Shown here: one piece after another, positions 42,306 through 49,230 of the stretch
Numbering within the stretch: position 1 is the first letter of the stretch
How the letters are laid out: every line of letters begins with the position of its first letter
Assembly: GCF_001865245.1 (NCBI RefSeq)
Contig: NZ_MKXB01000157.1
Coordinates: forward strand, 16,209 to 65,438
Length of the DNA stretch: 49,230 nucleotides
DNA from: Streptomyces sp. CC53
GTDB taxonomy: Bacteria; Actinomycetota; Actinomycetes; Streptomycetales; Streptomycetaceae
Direction of reading: 5' to 3'
Position numbers and translations under genes: made by a program
Notes under the pieces: model-generated
Seen by the model: only the letters and a program-made list of their open reading frames with translations
What the model was told of the DNA's origin: nothing
Database searches by the model: none

Positions 42306-42772
42306 CGGGGGCGGTGCGTCTGGTGGTGGGGGTCGGCGCCCGGCGCGGCGTGTCCGCGGACGAGGTGCTGGAGCTGGTGGGGTCCGTGCTGCGGGAGGCG
42401 GGGCTGCCGCCCGCAGGGGTGGTGGAGGTGGCGACCGTGGACTCCAGGGCGGCCGAGCCTGGGCTGGTCGAGGCGGCGGCCCGCCTCGGGGTGCCCCTGC
42501 GGGGCCGCTGCGCGGAGGAGTTGGCGCGGGTCGCGGTGCTGCACCCGTCGGAGGCGGTGCGCGGTGCGGTCGGGACGCCGTCCGTGGCGGAGGCCGCGGC
42601 GCTGGCGGGCGGGGGCGAGCTCCTCGTGCCGAAGCGGAAGCGGGTGCCCGCCGGCGGGGCGGGTGCGCGGGTGACGTGTGCGGTGGTGGCGCGCAGCGGG
42701 GCGCGGTTGCCGGTGCGGGGCCCGGGGTACACCGGTGGGGACGCCACGTTCGGGTTACCGGCGCGGCCCTGA
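42302..42772 (+). CDS. cobE: CobE/CbiG C-terminal domain-like cobalamin protein
   Basis: A 156-residue protein of the CobE/CbiG C-terminal type: LVVGVGARRGVSADEVLELVGSVLREAGL, VATVDSRAAEPGLVEAAARLGVPL and the C-terminal CAVVARSGARLPVRGPGYT. CobE-like proteins accompany the aerobic B12 pathway. Its GTG overlaps the cobB stop (GTGA). It contains a TTA codon at 42755-42757, five codons before the stop, the only one I found in any gene of the window, so it may depend on the bldA leucyl-tRNA. Confidence 0.85.
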   Translation: MTGAVRLVVGVGARRGVSADEVLELVGSVLREAGLPPAGVVEVATVDSRAAEPGLVEAAARLGVPLRGRCAEELARVAVLHPSEAVRGAVGTPSVAEAAALAGGGELLVPKRKRVPAGGAGARVTCAVVARSGARLPVRGPGYTGGDATFGLPARP

Positions 42773-42906
42773 TCCGCTGCCCCAGACACCACGGCTCCCG
42801 TCCCTCCGCTGCCCCGAAGCGGAGCCGGGGCCCTCGTGGTGGGCCGCCGACGCCGTCGGTCCGCCGCGCTCACCCCCCACTGTCCCCCCCATCCCCACAG
42901 GCGGCC

Positions 42907-44055
42907 ATGTACACCCACGCAGACAGTGACAGACAGTTCCCCGGCTCCGGCGACGCGCGGCACGGCGCGGGCCCGGAACGCCGCGGTTTCGACCTGCGGC
43001 ACCACGGTGACGCGGAGGTACGGGACGAGAAGCTGACGGACCTCGCCGTCAACGTCCGTACGGACACCCCGCCGGAGTGGCTGCGGCAGCGCATCGCGGA
43101 CTCCCTCACCGGCCTGGCCGCCTACCCCGACGGGCGGGCCGCGCGGGCGGCGGTCGCCGAACGGCACGGCCTCCCGGTGCGGAACGTCCTGCTGACGTCG
43201 GGCGCCGCGGAGGCGTTCGTGCTGCTGGCGCGGGCCCTGCGGGTGCGCCGGCCGGTCGTGGTGCACCCGCAGTTCACGGAACCGGAGGCGGCCCTGCGGG
43301 ACGCGGGGCACGAGGTGCGGCGGGTGCTGCTGCGCGAGGAGGATGGGTTCCGGCTGGATCCCGCGCTGGTGCCGCAGGACGCCGACCTGGTGGTGGTCGG
43401 CAACCCGACGAACCCGACGTCGGTGCTGCACCCGGCGGCGGTCGTCGCCGAACTGGCCAGGCCGGGGCGCACGCTGGTGGTCGACGAGGCGTTCATGGAC
43501 GCGGTGCGCGGTGAGCGCGAGGCGCTGGCCGGCCGTACGGACCTGCCGGGTCTGGTGGTGCTGCGCAGCCTGACGAAGACCTGGGGCCTCGCGGGGCTGC
43601 GCGTCGGCTATGTGCTGGCGGCGCCGGAGACGGTGGCCGCGCTGGAGCGGGCGCAGCCCCTGTGGCCGGTGTCGACGCCGGCGCTCGTGGCGGCCGAGGC
43701 GTGCATGACGCCGCGGGCGCTGGCGGAGGCGGAGGAGGCCGCGCGGCGGGTGGAGGTGGAGCGGGCCCACCTGATGGCCGGTCTCGCGGAGTTCGAGGAG
43801 GTCCGGGCGGTGGAGGCGGCCGAGGGGCCGTTCGTACTGATCCGGGTCGAGGGTGCGGACGTCGTGCGGGAGCGGCTGCGGGACCTGGGCTTCGCCGCGC
43901 GGCGCGGCGACACGTTCCCCGGGCTGGGGCCGCAGTGGCTGCGCCTGGCGGTCCGGGACCGCGCCACGACGAACCGTTTCCTCCAGGCTCTCGACCAGGC
44001 CCTGGTGATGGCGGGCTGCGCGGGCCCGGGCGCGGGTGGCCGCTCCGGTGTCTGA
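42907..44055 (+). CDS. cobC: PLP-dependent aminotransferase-fold enzyme CobC (threonine-phosphate decarboxylase-like)
   Basis: A 382-residue class I/II aminotransferase fold: VRTDTPPEWLRQRIADSLTGLAAYPDG, VVVGNPTNPTSVLHP, and the PLP Lys in VLRSLTKTWGLAGLRVGY (about residue 224). In cobalamin clusters this enzyme makes the (R)-1-amino-2-propanol phosphate that CobD attaches. The ATG at 42907 follows a 134-base gap after cobE with weak AGG, so expression may be partly separate. The gap holds no gene. Confidence 0.9.
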   Translation: MYTHADSDRQFPGSGDARHGAGPERRGFDLRHHGDAEVRDEKLTDLAVNVRTDTPPEWLRQRIADSLTGLAAYPDGRAARAAVAERHGLPVRNVLLTSGAAEAFVLLARALRVRRPVVVHPQFTEPEAALRDAGHEVRRVLLREEDGFRLDPALVPQDADLVVVGNPTNPTSVLHPAAVVAELARPGRTLVVDEAFMDAVRGEREALAGRTDLPGLVVLRSLTKTWGLAGLRVGYVLAAPETVAALERAQPLWPVSTPALVAAEACMTPRALAEAEEAARRVEVERAHLMAGLAEFEEVRAVEAAEGPFVLIRVEGADVVRERLRDLGFAARRGDTFPGLGPQWLRLAVRDRATTNRFLQALDQALVMAGCAGPGAGGRSGV

Positions 44056-44193
44056 ACGGCACGGCGCCTCGCGGGGGCCGTGGCGGAGCCGCGCGCCGGT
44101 GGCCGCGGCGACGGCTCGCCCGTAGGGCCCCGGGACGGGGCGCCCCTCCCGTGCCTGTCCGGTCGGCCTCGGGGTCGGGGCCGCCGCGTCCCC

Positions 44194-44913
44194 TCACGTC
44201 AGGACCACGCAGCCGCGCTCCGTCAGGGCGCCGACCGGGGCGGCCGACGGGTCGACGGCGTTCCACCGCAGGTCCAGCTTCTCCAGCGCCGGCAGCGCGG
44301 CGAGCCAGTCGGGCAGGGTGCGGAGCCGGTTGCCGCGCAGGTCGAGGCGGCGCAGCAGGGGCAGTCCGGCGAGGGCCGGCGGGACCTCTCCGAGGGCGTT
44401 GTCCCGCAGGTCGAGCAGGCGCAGCTCGGTGAGGTCCGCGGCGCTGTCCGGCAGCCCGGTCAGGGCGTTGCCGCGCAGGTGCAGTTCGCGGAGCCGGGAC
44501 AGCCGGCCGAGGCCGTCGGGGAGCGCTCCGAGCCGGTTGTGCTCGGCCCGCAGTTCGACCAGGCCCGTCATCCGGGCCAGCGTGCCGGGGAGCGTGGTGA
44601 GCCGGTTCTCACCGATGTCGAGGTAGCGCAGGCCGGTCAGTCCGCCGAGCGAGTCGGGCAGCTCGGTGAGCCGGTTGTCGTGCAGGTAGAGGTACGCGGT
44701 CAGGGCGGGAAGGCGGCCGAGTGCGTCCGGCACCGAGGTGAGCCGGTTGTGGCCGAGGTCCAGGGTGTGGAGGCGCTGCAACCTCGCGACGGCGGGCGGG
44801 AGTTCTGTGAGGTCGTTGTCCGCGAGGATGAGCACCTCGAGCGCGGTGTGCTCCCAGACGGTGTCCGGGACCCTTCCGAGCCTTCGCTGCCAGAGGTTCA
44901 GTGCTGCGGTCAT
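44194..44913 (-). CDS. Stand-alone leucine-rich repeat (LRR) protein
   Basis: A 239-residue protein that is almost entirely LRR. Eight full repeats of about 23 residues (LxxLxLxxNxLTxLPxxLxxL pattern, e.g. LHTLDLGHNRLTSVPDALGR) plus a partial ninth form a curved solenoid, capped by an N-terminal segment LNLWQRRLGRVPDTVW. There is no signal peptide or other domain, so it is a cytoplasmic protein-binding scaffold. LRR proteins are uncommon in Streptomyces. The ATG at 44913 has GGGAGG seven bases upstream. The partner is unknown. Confidence 0.9.
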   Translation of the reverse strand: MTAALNLWQRRLGRVPDTVWEHTALEVLILADNDLTELPPAVARLQRLHTLDLGHNRLTSVPDALGRLPALTAYLYLHDNRLTELPDSLGGLTGLRYLDIGENRLTTLPGTLARMTGLVELRAEHNRLGALPDGLGRLSRLRELHLRGNALTGLPDSAADLTELRLLDLRDNALGEVPPALAGLPLLRRLDLRGNRLRTLPDWLAALPALEKLDLRWNAVDPSAAPVGALTERGCVVLT

Positions 44914-44962
44914 GCGGTGCCTCCCCGGCGGCGGTTGCTGCGTGGGCCGTCGGCAGCGTACG

Positions 44963-44995
44963 GGGCCCGCGGCGGCCCGGTGCCGCCGCGGGCCC
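44963..44995 (-). terminator. Terminator of the LAETG protein gene
   Basis: A perfect 14-bp G+C stem (44963-44976 with 44982-44995) with a 5-base loop, starting five bases past the leftward stop at 45000. It separates this gene from the LRR gene. Confidence 0.8.
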
Positions 44996-44999
44996 GACG

Positions 45000-46031
45000 T
45001 CAGCCTCGGGTTCCCCTGGCGGCCGCGCGGCGGGCGACGAGGAGGGAGGTGGCGCCCGCCACGAGGAGGGCCGCGGCGCCCGCCACGACGTACGGGGCAC
45101 GGGAGTCCGCGCCGGTCTCGGCGAGGGCCTCCGTGGCCGGGGCGGGCGCCGCGCCCTCCGTCTGGACCCGCAGGCCGGTCGCCGCGGAGGGCTCCGACGG
45201 GTCCGCGGTGTCCGGTCCGGCGGGCGCCGCGGGCGCCTGGTCCGCGGGGGTCGCGGGCTGTCCGGGCCGGTCGGCGGGGGTCGAGGGCCCGGGTGAGGCG
45301 CCCTGCCCGCCGGGCGCGGTGCAGTGGGCCTCGGCCAGGGTGACCTCGCCGCGTACGTCGGCGACGTTCAGGTCGAGGGGGTTCACCGCGACCTTCAGCC
45401 GCAGTGCGGTGGCGGCGGCCGTGGTGGACGTGGTGGTCCGTTCGGACAGGTCCAGGACGACCTCGCCGACGCCGGGCACCCGTACCGTGCTGCGACCGCC
45501 GGGGGTGACCGTGACGCGCTTGCCGAGCACGGTGACCCGGCCGAGCAGGTTCGCTTCGGCCACGGGCCGGGCGCCGGCCTCGCAGACGGCTCTCGCGGTG
45601 ACCTTCTCGGCCTGGACGAGGGACAGCAGGGGCAGGCCGGGCAGGTGGACGCGGGCCCGGGCGAGCGTCACGGACGCCTCGGCGCGGCGGGCGTCGGCCG
45701 TCGCCTCGGCCTGGGCCGCGTCGGCGCGCAGCAGGCTGACCGGCCTGCCCCGGTCGACGCCGTCGACTCGTACGGTCAGCGCGGTCTTCTCGGCCGCGGC
45801 GGGCGCCTCGACCTCGTTGAGGGTGGCGCGGACGGGGATCTGCGCGGTCTTGTCGAGCAGGTCCACGTCGAGTGCGGTGCGCAGGACGGCGGCGCCGGCG
45901 CGGCCCTCCTGGCCCGGGGACGGGGACGGGGGCGTCGCGTGCGCGGCGGGAGCGGCGGCGAGCGCGGCGAGGGCGAGGGCGGCCGCGGCGGCGGGCGTGC
46001 GGCGGCGGGTGGTTGCGGTGGTGCGGTACAC
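45000..46031 (-). CDS. LAETG-anchored cell-wall protein, SCO1860 type
   Basis: A 343-residue exported protein. A signal peptide (TTRRRTPAAAAALALAALAAA, cleavage near AHA-TP) is followed by two predicted beta-rich domains (DLLDKTAQIPVRATLNEV, TVLGKRVTVTPGGRSTVRV), a Pro/Ala-rich wall-spanning segment with one Cys (AHCTAPGG), then LAETG, a hydrophobic helix YVVAGAAALLVAGATSLLVA and a basic tail RRAAARGTRG. This is a class E sortase substrate layout; I know the family as SCO1860-like. I choose the GTG at 46031 (GGGGGGA upstream) over one at 46097. Confidence 0.85.
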   Translation of the reverse strand: MYRTTATTRRRTPAAAAALALAALAAAPAAHATPPSPSPGQEGRAGAAVLRTALDVDLLDKTAQIPVRATLNEVEAPAAAEKTALTVRVDGVDRGRPVSLLRADAAQAEATADARRAEASVTLARARVHLPGLPLLSLVQAEKVTARAVCEAGARPVAEANLLGRVTVLGKRVTVTPGGRSTVRVPGVGEVVLDLSERTTTSTTAAATALRLKVAVNPLDLNVADVRGEVTLAEAHCTAPGGQGASPGPSTPADRPGQPATPADQAPAAPAGPDTADPSEPSAATGLRVQTEGAAPAPATEALAETGADSRAPYVVAGAAALLVAGATSLLVARRAAARGTRG

Positions 46032-46216
46032 GGTGGTGGATCCCCCCACGGGAAGGACATGGGTCACCGCACGGATGCGCACGGGACGTGTGTGCACCCT
46101 GGGGCGGTGACGTGGGACACCGGGAATCCTGACCCCCCGGACGGGTGAACCGGGTTACCTGCAAAGGGAGTTCACTCCAAAGGGTCATCTTCGCCCCGGC
46201 GTTCGCATTCCCTGGA

Positions 46217-46245
46217 TTGCTTCTCGAACAACCGTCCCTTAAGTT
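46217..46245 (+). promoter_or_regulatory. Promoter of the acylase-acyltransferase operon
   Basis: TTGCTT (46217-46222), 17 bases, TAAGTT (46240-46245): a good -35/-10 pair with ideal spacing, start near 46252. The -10 overlaps the iron box by two bases and the start lies inside it. Confidence 0.65.
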
Positions 46246-46262
46246 AGGTCAGCCTAACCTAA
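46244..46262. promoter_or_regulatory. Iron box (IdeR/DmdR1-type operator)
   Basis: TTAGGTCAGCCTAACCTAA is a 19-base dyad that differs from the actinobacterial iron box consensus TTAGGTTAGGCTAACCTAA at only two central positions. It overlaps the -10 and transcription start of the operon beginning at 46279, the classical position for iron-dependent repression. Confidence 0.9.
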
Positions 46263-46278
46263 AGAGATCAGGACTAGA

Positions 46279-48510
46279 GTGAGCATCGAGGTCTACCGGG
46301 ACCCCTGGGGCATCCCGCATCTACGCGCCGACGACCCGCGTGAGCTCGCCCGCGCCCAGGGCCGCACCACCGCCCACGACCGGGCCTGGCAGCTGGAGGT
46401 CGAACGGCACCGCACCCAGGGGACGACCGCCGCCTTCCTCGGCCCGGACGCCGTCGAGTGGGACGTCTTCGCCCGCCGCGCACGGCTCGCCGACACCGCG
46501 CGCCGCTGCTTCGACCGGCTGGACGACGACACCCGTGCCTGGGTCGGCGCCTACGTCGACGGGGTCAACGCCGGGCTCGCCGAAGGGGCCCGCCGCAGCC
46601 CGGAGTTCGCCCGCACCGGGCTCGAACCGGGCGGGTGGGAGCCGTGGGTGCCGCTCGCGGTGTGGCTCTCGACGCACATCCTCTTCGCCGGCTTCCCCAC
46701 GAAGCTGTGGCGGGAGGAGGTCGCCCGCTGCCTCGGCGACGACTCCGCCGCGCTCTTCGCCACGGACGGCCCCGGCACCTCCGGCAGCAACGGCTGGCTC
46801 GTCACGGCCGCGCGCACCGCCACCGGCTCCGCCGTCGTCGCGGGGGACCCGCACCGGTTCATCGAGGCCCCCGGCGTCTACCAGCAGATCCGGCTCGCCT
46901 GCCCGCAGTACGACGTGGTGGGCCTCGCCGTGCCGGGCGTGCCCGGCCTCGCCCACTTCGGACACACCGGAACGGTCGCCTGGGCCATCACCAACGCCAT
47001 GGCCGACTACCAGGACCTGTACCGGGAGCAGCTGCGCCGCACCGTCGACGGCGGAGTGGAGGCGCTCGGGCCGGACGGCTGGCGGCCCGCACGCACCCAC
47101 ACGGAGACCGTCGAGGTCAAGGGCGCGGCGCCCGTCACGGTGGAGGTCGTGGAGACCGACCGCGGACCGGTGATCATCCCCGACCCCGGTGTCCGCGCGC
47201 CCGCGGAGACCACGGGCACCGCGCTGCTCGCGCCCGCCACCGGGCCCTGCACGGGGCCCGGGTCCGGGTCCGGCACGGCCGCGGGCCCGCCCGCGGAGGC
47301 GTTCCCGGACCGGGAGGGGGACGCGGAGCCGGGCGGTGCAGGCGGGGGCGGCGCGCCACCCGCCGGTGGTGCGATCAGCCTCCGCTACCCGCCCCGCGTC
47401 ACCGGTGACCTCGGCTTCGCCGCACTGCCCGCACTGCTCGCCGCGGCGACCGTCGACGACGTCGACCGGGCCGTCGACCGGTGGGTGGAGCCCGTGAACG
47501 TCGTCCAGGCCGCCGACACCCTGGGCGGCACCCTGCACCGGGTCGCCGGACACGTCCCCGTGCGGGACCGCGCCAACATGCTGCGGGTCGTGCCCGCCTG
47601 GGAGCCGCGCCACGCCTGGAGCGGCCTGCGCGAGCCGCTCCCCCGGGCCGCCGTCGACGGCGTCGCCGTCATGGCGAACGAGCGCGGGCTCGCCGCGCCC
47701 CTCGGCGTGGAGTTCGCGCCACCGCACCGCGCCCGTCGCATCGCCGAGCTGCTGGGCGCGTCGCGGGACTGGGACGCGGCCGGCATGCGGGCCGTGCTCA
47801 CCGACACGCAGCTGGCCTCCGCCCGCCCGCTGCTCGCGCTCGCGGCCGGACTCGACGCCGCCGCGCTCACCCCGCCGGCCGCGGCCCTGCGGGACCGGCT
47901 GCTGCGCTGGGACCGCCGCATGGACGCCGACAGCGTCGACGCCGCGCACTACGCCGCCGTGCGGGCCGCGGTGGTGCGCCGTGTCGCCGCCCACCCGGTC
48001 TTCGCGGGCCTCGCCGCGCCTCCGGCGTACCCGGCGCTGTTCCAGCCCTGGCTGTCGCTGACGGCGCGGGTCGCGTACGCGTTGGAGACGCTGCTGACCG
48101 GCGGTCCCGTGCCGCCCGCCGACCGGGAGGGCGCCGTGCGCGACGCGCTGGAGGAGGTCGCGGCCGCCCCGCCGGAGGGGCCCTGGGGAGCCAGCCACCG
48201 GCTCGCCCCGTGGGCGGCCGTGCCCGACCCGGAGGACGAGCCCCGGTGGCCCGGCCTGGACGGCGACCAGGACTGCGTGCTGTCCACCTCCAGCGTGCCG
48301 GGCCTCACGGACCGCTCGGCGCGCGGCCCGGCCGCCCGCTACGTGTGGGACCTCGCCCGCCGCGACGACAGCCTGTGGGTCGTGCCGTTCGGCGCCTCCG
48401 GCGTGCCGGGCGCCCCCCACCACCGGGACCAGCTGCCGCTGTGGCTGCGCGGCGGCCTGGTACCCGTCACCACCGACTGGAACCGCCTCAGCAAGGAGCA
48501 ACCCGCATGA
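46279..48510 (+). CDS. Penicillin acylase family Ntn hydrolase (PvdQ-like), iron-regulated
   Basis: A 743-residue amidohydrolase of the penicillin acylase family. The N-terminus (EVYRDPWGIPHLRADDPRELARAQG) opens the alpha chain. The autoproteolysis site and nucleophile are in SGSNGW, with Ser170 as the new N-terminus of the beta chain. Oxyanion and binding elements follow (FGHTGTVAWAITNA, and N-V-V-Q...GGTLHRVAGHVPVR). There is no signal peptide, unlike PvdQ. A Gly/Pro-rich insert occupies about residues 302-365. The GTG at 46279 has AGGA upstream and lies 16 bases after an iron box. PvdQ deacylates a pyoverdine precursor, so a siderophore-related role is inferred. Confidence 0.9.
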   Translation: MSIEVYRDPWGIPHLRADDPRELARAQGRTTAHDRAWQLEVERHRTQGTTAAFLGPDAVEWDVFARRARLADTARRCFDRLDDDTRAWVGAYVDGVNAGLAEGARRSPEFARTGLEPGGWEPWVPLAVWLSTHILFAGFPTKLWREEVARCLGDDSAALFATDGPGTSGSNGWLVTAARTATGSAVVAGDPHRFIEAPGVYQQIRLACPQYDVVGLAVPGVPGLAHFGHTGTVAWAITNAMADYQDLYREQLRRTVDGGVEALGPDGWRPARTHTETVEVKGAAPVTVEVVETDRGPVIIPDPGVRAPAETTGTALLAPATGPCTGPGSGSGTAAGPPAEAFPDREGDAEPGGAGGGGAPPAGGAISLRYPPRVTGDLGFAALPALLAAATVDDVDRAVDRWVEPVNVVQAADTLGGTLHRVAGHVPVRDRANMLRVVPAWEPRHAWSGLREPLPRAAVDGVAVMANERGLAAPLGVEFAPPHRARRIAELLGASRDWDAAGMRAVLTDTQLASARPLLALAAGLDAAALTPPAAALRDRLLRWDRRMDADSVDAAHYAAVRAAVVRRVAAHPVFAGLAAPPAYPALFQPWLSLTARVAYALETLLTGGPVPPADREGAVRDALEEVAAAPPEGPWGASHRLAPWAAVPDPEDEPRWPGLDGDQDCVLSTSSVPGLTDRSARGPAARYVWDLARRDDSLWVVPFGASGVPGAPHHRDQLPLWLRGGLVPVTTDWNRLSKEQPA

Positions 48511-49079
48511 CCACCACCACCGTTTTCGAGCAGGTCGTCGACGGCTTCGGCACCGTCCGGATCGCGCCCGTGGTCCCGGACCGCGACGCCCCGCTGCTGC
48601 ACTCCTGGGTCAGCGAGGACCGGGCCCGCTTCTGGGGGATGCAGGGAGCGACGCTGGAGGAGGTCCGCGAGATCTACGCGCACCTGGACTCGCTGACGAC
48701 GCACCACGCGTTCCTGGTGGAGCGCGACGGCGTGCCGGTCGCGCTGTTCCAGACGTACGAGCCGGAGGCCGACCGGGTCGGCGAGTGCTACGAGGTCCGC
48801 CCCGGCGACCTCGGCGTGCACCTGCTGCTGGCGCCCGCGGCGGCACCGGAACCGGGGTTCTCCAGCAGTCTCGTGCAGGTGTTCTCCGCGTACGCGCTGG
48901 CGGACCACGAGCGGATCGTGGCCGAGCCGGACGCGGCGAACGAGAAGGCCGTCGCGCTGCTCGTCCGCAGCGGTTTCGCACTGGGCCCGGAGGTGGTCCT
49001 GCCGGAGGTGGTCCTGCCCGAGGTGCACCTGCCGGAGAAGCGGGCCCGGCTGGCCTTCCTCAGCAAGGGCACGAGCTGA
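48507..49079 (+). CDS. GNAT acyltransferase, siderophore type (DesC/IucB-like)
   Basis: A 190-residue GNAT protein of the siderophore acyltransferase group: LLHSWVSEDRARFWGMQGATLEEVREIY, HHAFLVERDGVPVALFQTYEPEAD, GECYEVRPGDLGVHLLLAP and the ending VHLPEKRARLAFL. In DesC or IucB such domains acylate an N-hydroxylated diamine or lysine to form a hydroxamate. The ATG at 48507 overlaps the acylase stop (ATGA) and has AAGGAG upstream, so the two are translationally coupled. The C-terminal EVVLP-EVVLP-EVHLP comes from a 15-bp tandem repeat. Assignment to this group is by sequence resemblance from memory. Confidence 0.85.
   Translation: MTTTTVFEQVVDGFGTVRIAPVVPDRDAPLLHSWVSEDRARFWGMQGATLEEVREIYAHLDSLTTHHAFLVERDGVPVALFQTYEPEADRVGECYEVRPGDLGVHLLLAPAAAPEPGFSSSLVQVFSAYALADHERIVAEPDAANEKAVALLVRSGFALGPEVVLPEVVLPEVHLPEKRARLAFLSKGTS
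48990..49034 (+). repeat. Three 15-bp tandem repeats inside the acyltransferase gene
   Basis: Units 48990-49004, 49005-49019 and 49020-49034 (GAGGTGGTCCTGCCG and variants) encode three copies of E-V-V/H-L-P near the C-terminus. Family members I recall have one or two such units, so this is likely a slippage expansion. Confidence 0.7.
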
Positions 49080-49230
49080 CCCCGCGGGCCCGCCCGGGGT
49101 GAACCCGGGGGCCGCCGTGACCGTGCGCCCCTGTACGGCCCTCCCCTGGCGGTGCCCGGTGGCGGACACCGCGGGCGGCACCGACGGGACTGAGGCGGGG
49201 CGGGCCACGCGGCCCCGGGAAGGCACGCGA
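49080..49230. other. End of window, no gene seen
   Basis: About 150 G+C-rich bases after the acyltransferase stop. No clear terminator hairpin or start codon with a ribosome-binding site is visible, so whether the iron-regulated operon continues beyond the window is open. Confidence 0.4.

Noticed and set aside
41147..42772. Long plus-strand frame overlapping cobB
   Set aside because: Only its last 156 codons (cobE) are a real gene; the upstream part is Gly/Arg-rich shadow of cobB in another frame.
46279..48510. Reading the acylase as a beta-lactam antibiotic biosynthesis or resistance enzyme
   Set aside because: No beta-lactam genes are near, the iron box points to metal homeostasis, and the penicillin acylase family is broad.
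1..49230. CRISPR array, tRNA/rRNA genes, insertion sequences, prophage or integrase
   Set aside because: No regularly spaced repeats, no tRNA- or rRNA-like sequence, no transposase or integrase protein recognised in any frame.

Overview
This is a chromosomal window of about 49 kb from a Streptomyces or a very close actinomycete. The DNA is extremely G+C-rich, with coding third positions almost always G or C. GTG starts are frequent, and long perfect G+C hairpins without T-tracts act as terminators. Several markers are typical of the genus: 11-nt direct repeats like a PhoP box, an IdeR/DmdR-type iron box, an LAETG cell-wall anchored protein, a DUF3099 protein, and what appears to be a single TTA (bldA-type) codon in the whole window. 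No tRNA, rRNA, CRISPR array, insertion sequence or prophage was seen. Gene order resembles the conserved chromosome core as I remember it from S. coelicolor; that comparison was not checked.

Layout. 0-4 kb: sixA with a coupled small membrane protein, an MFS permease divergent from a GntR regulator with a dyad operator between them, and a small secreted protein. 4-5.5 kb: fabG-fabI (fatty acid synthesis II), leftward. 5.7-10.1 kb: tldD-tldE peptidase pair, then tyrS. 10-14.7 kb: small membrane proteins, moaA (molybdenum cofactor), and an acetate-type symporter with its DUF485 partner. 15-21 kb: secreted subtilisin-like protease, class III CoA-transferase, VIT-family membrane protein, DnaQ-like exonuclease with a BRCT-like end, and a zinc-finger protein. 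21-29 kb: SURF1, a GH15 hydrolase, an atypical SDR, enoyl-CoA hydratase, a small HTH protein, ABC-F ATPase, VOC protein. 29-33.5 kb: a helical protein of unknown function, an alpha/beta hydrolase, a gene-poor stretch of about 1 kb with a 23-bp hairpin, and a class II aldolase.

33.7-35.3 kb: Pit phosphate transporter and a small membrane partner behind a PHO box. 35.4-44 kb: cobalamin riboswitch followed by cobD-cobQ-chelatase(I/D)-cobO-cobB-cobE-cobC, largely with overlapping stops and starts. These genes cover cobalt insertion, amidation, adenosylation and aminopropanol-arm attachment. The large chelatase subunit CobN is not present where I would expect it. 44-46 kb: a stand-alone leucine-rich-repeat protein and an LAETG-anchored surface protein, both leftward.

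46.2-49.1 kb is the most interesting part. A near-consensus iron box overlaps the -10 element of a good promoter and leads directly into a two-gene operon. The first gene is a penicillin-acylase/PvdQ-type Ntn hydrolase with no signal peptide. It is translationally coupled to a GNAT acyltransferase that resembles the siderophore acyltransferases DesC/IucB. The pair looks like an iron-starvation-induced acyl/deacyl module for a hydroxamate siderophore, away from any siderophore synthetase visible here. The window ends just after it.
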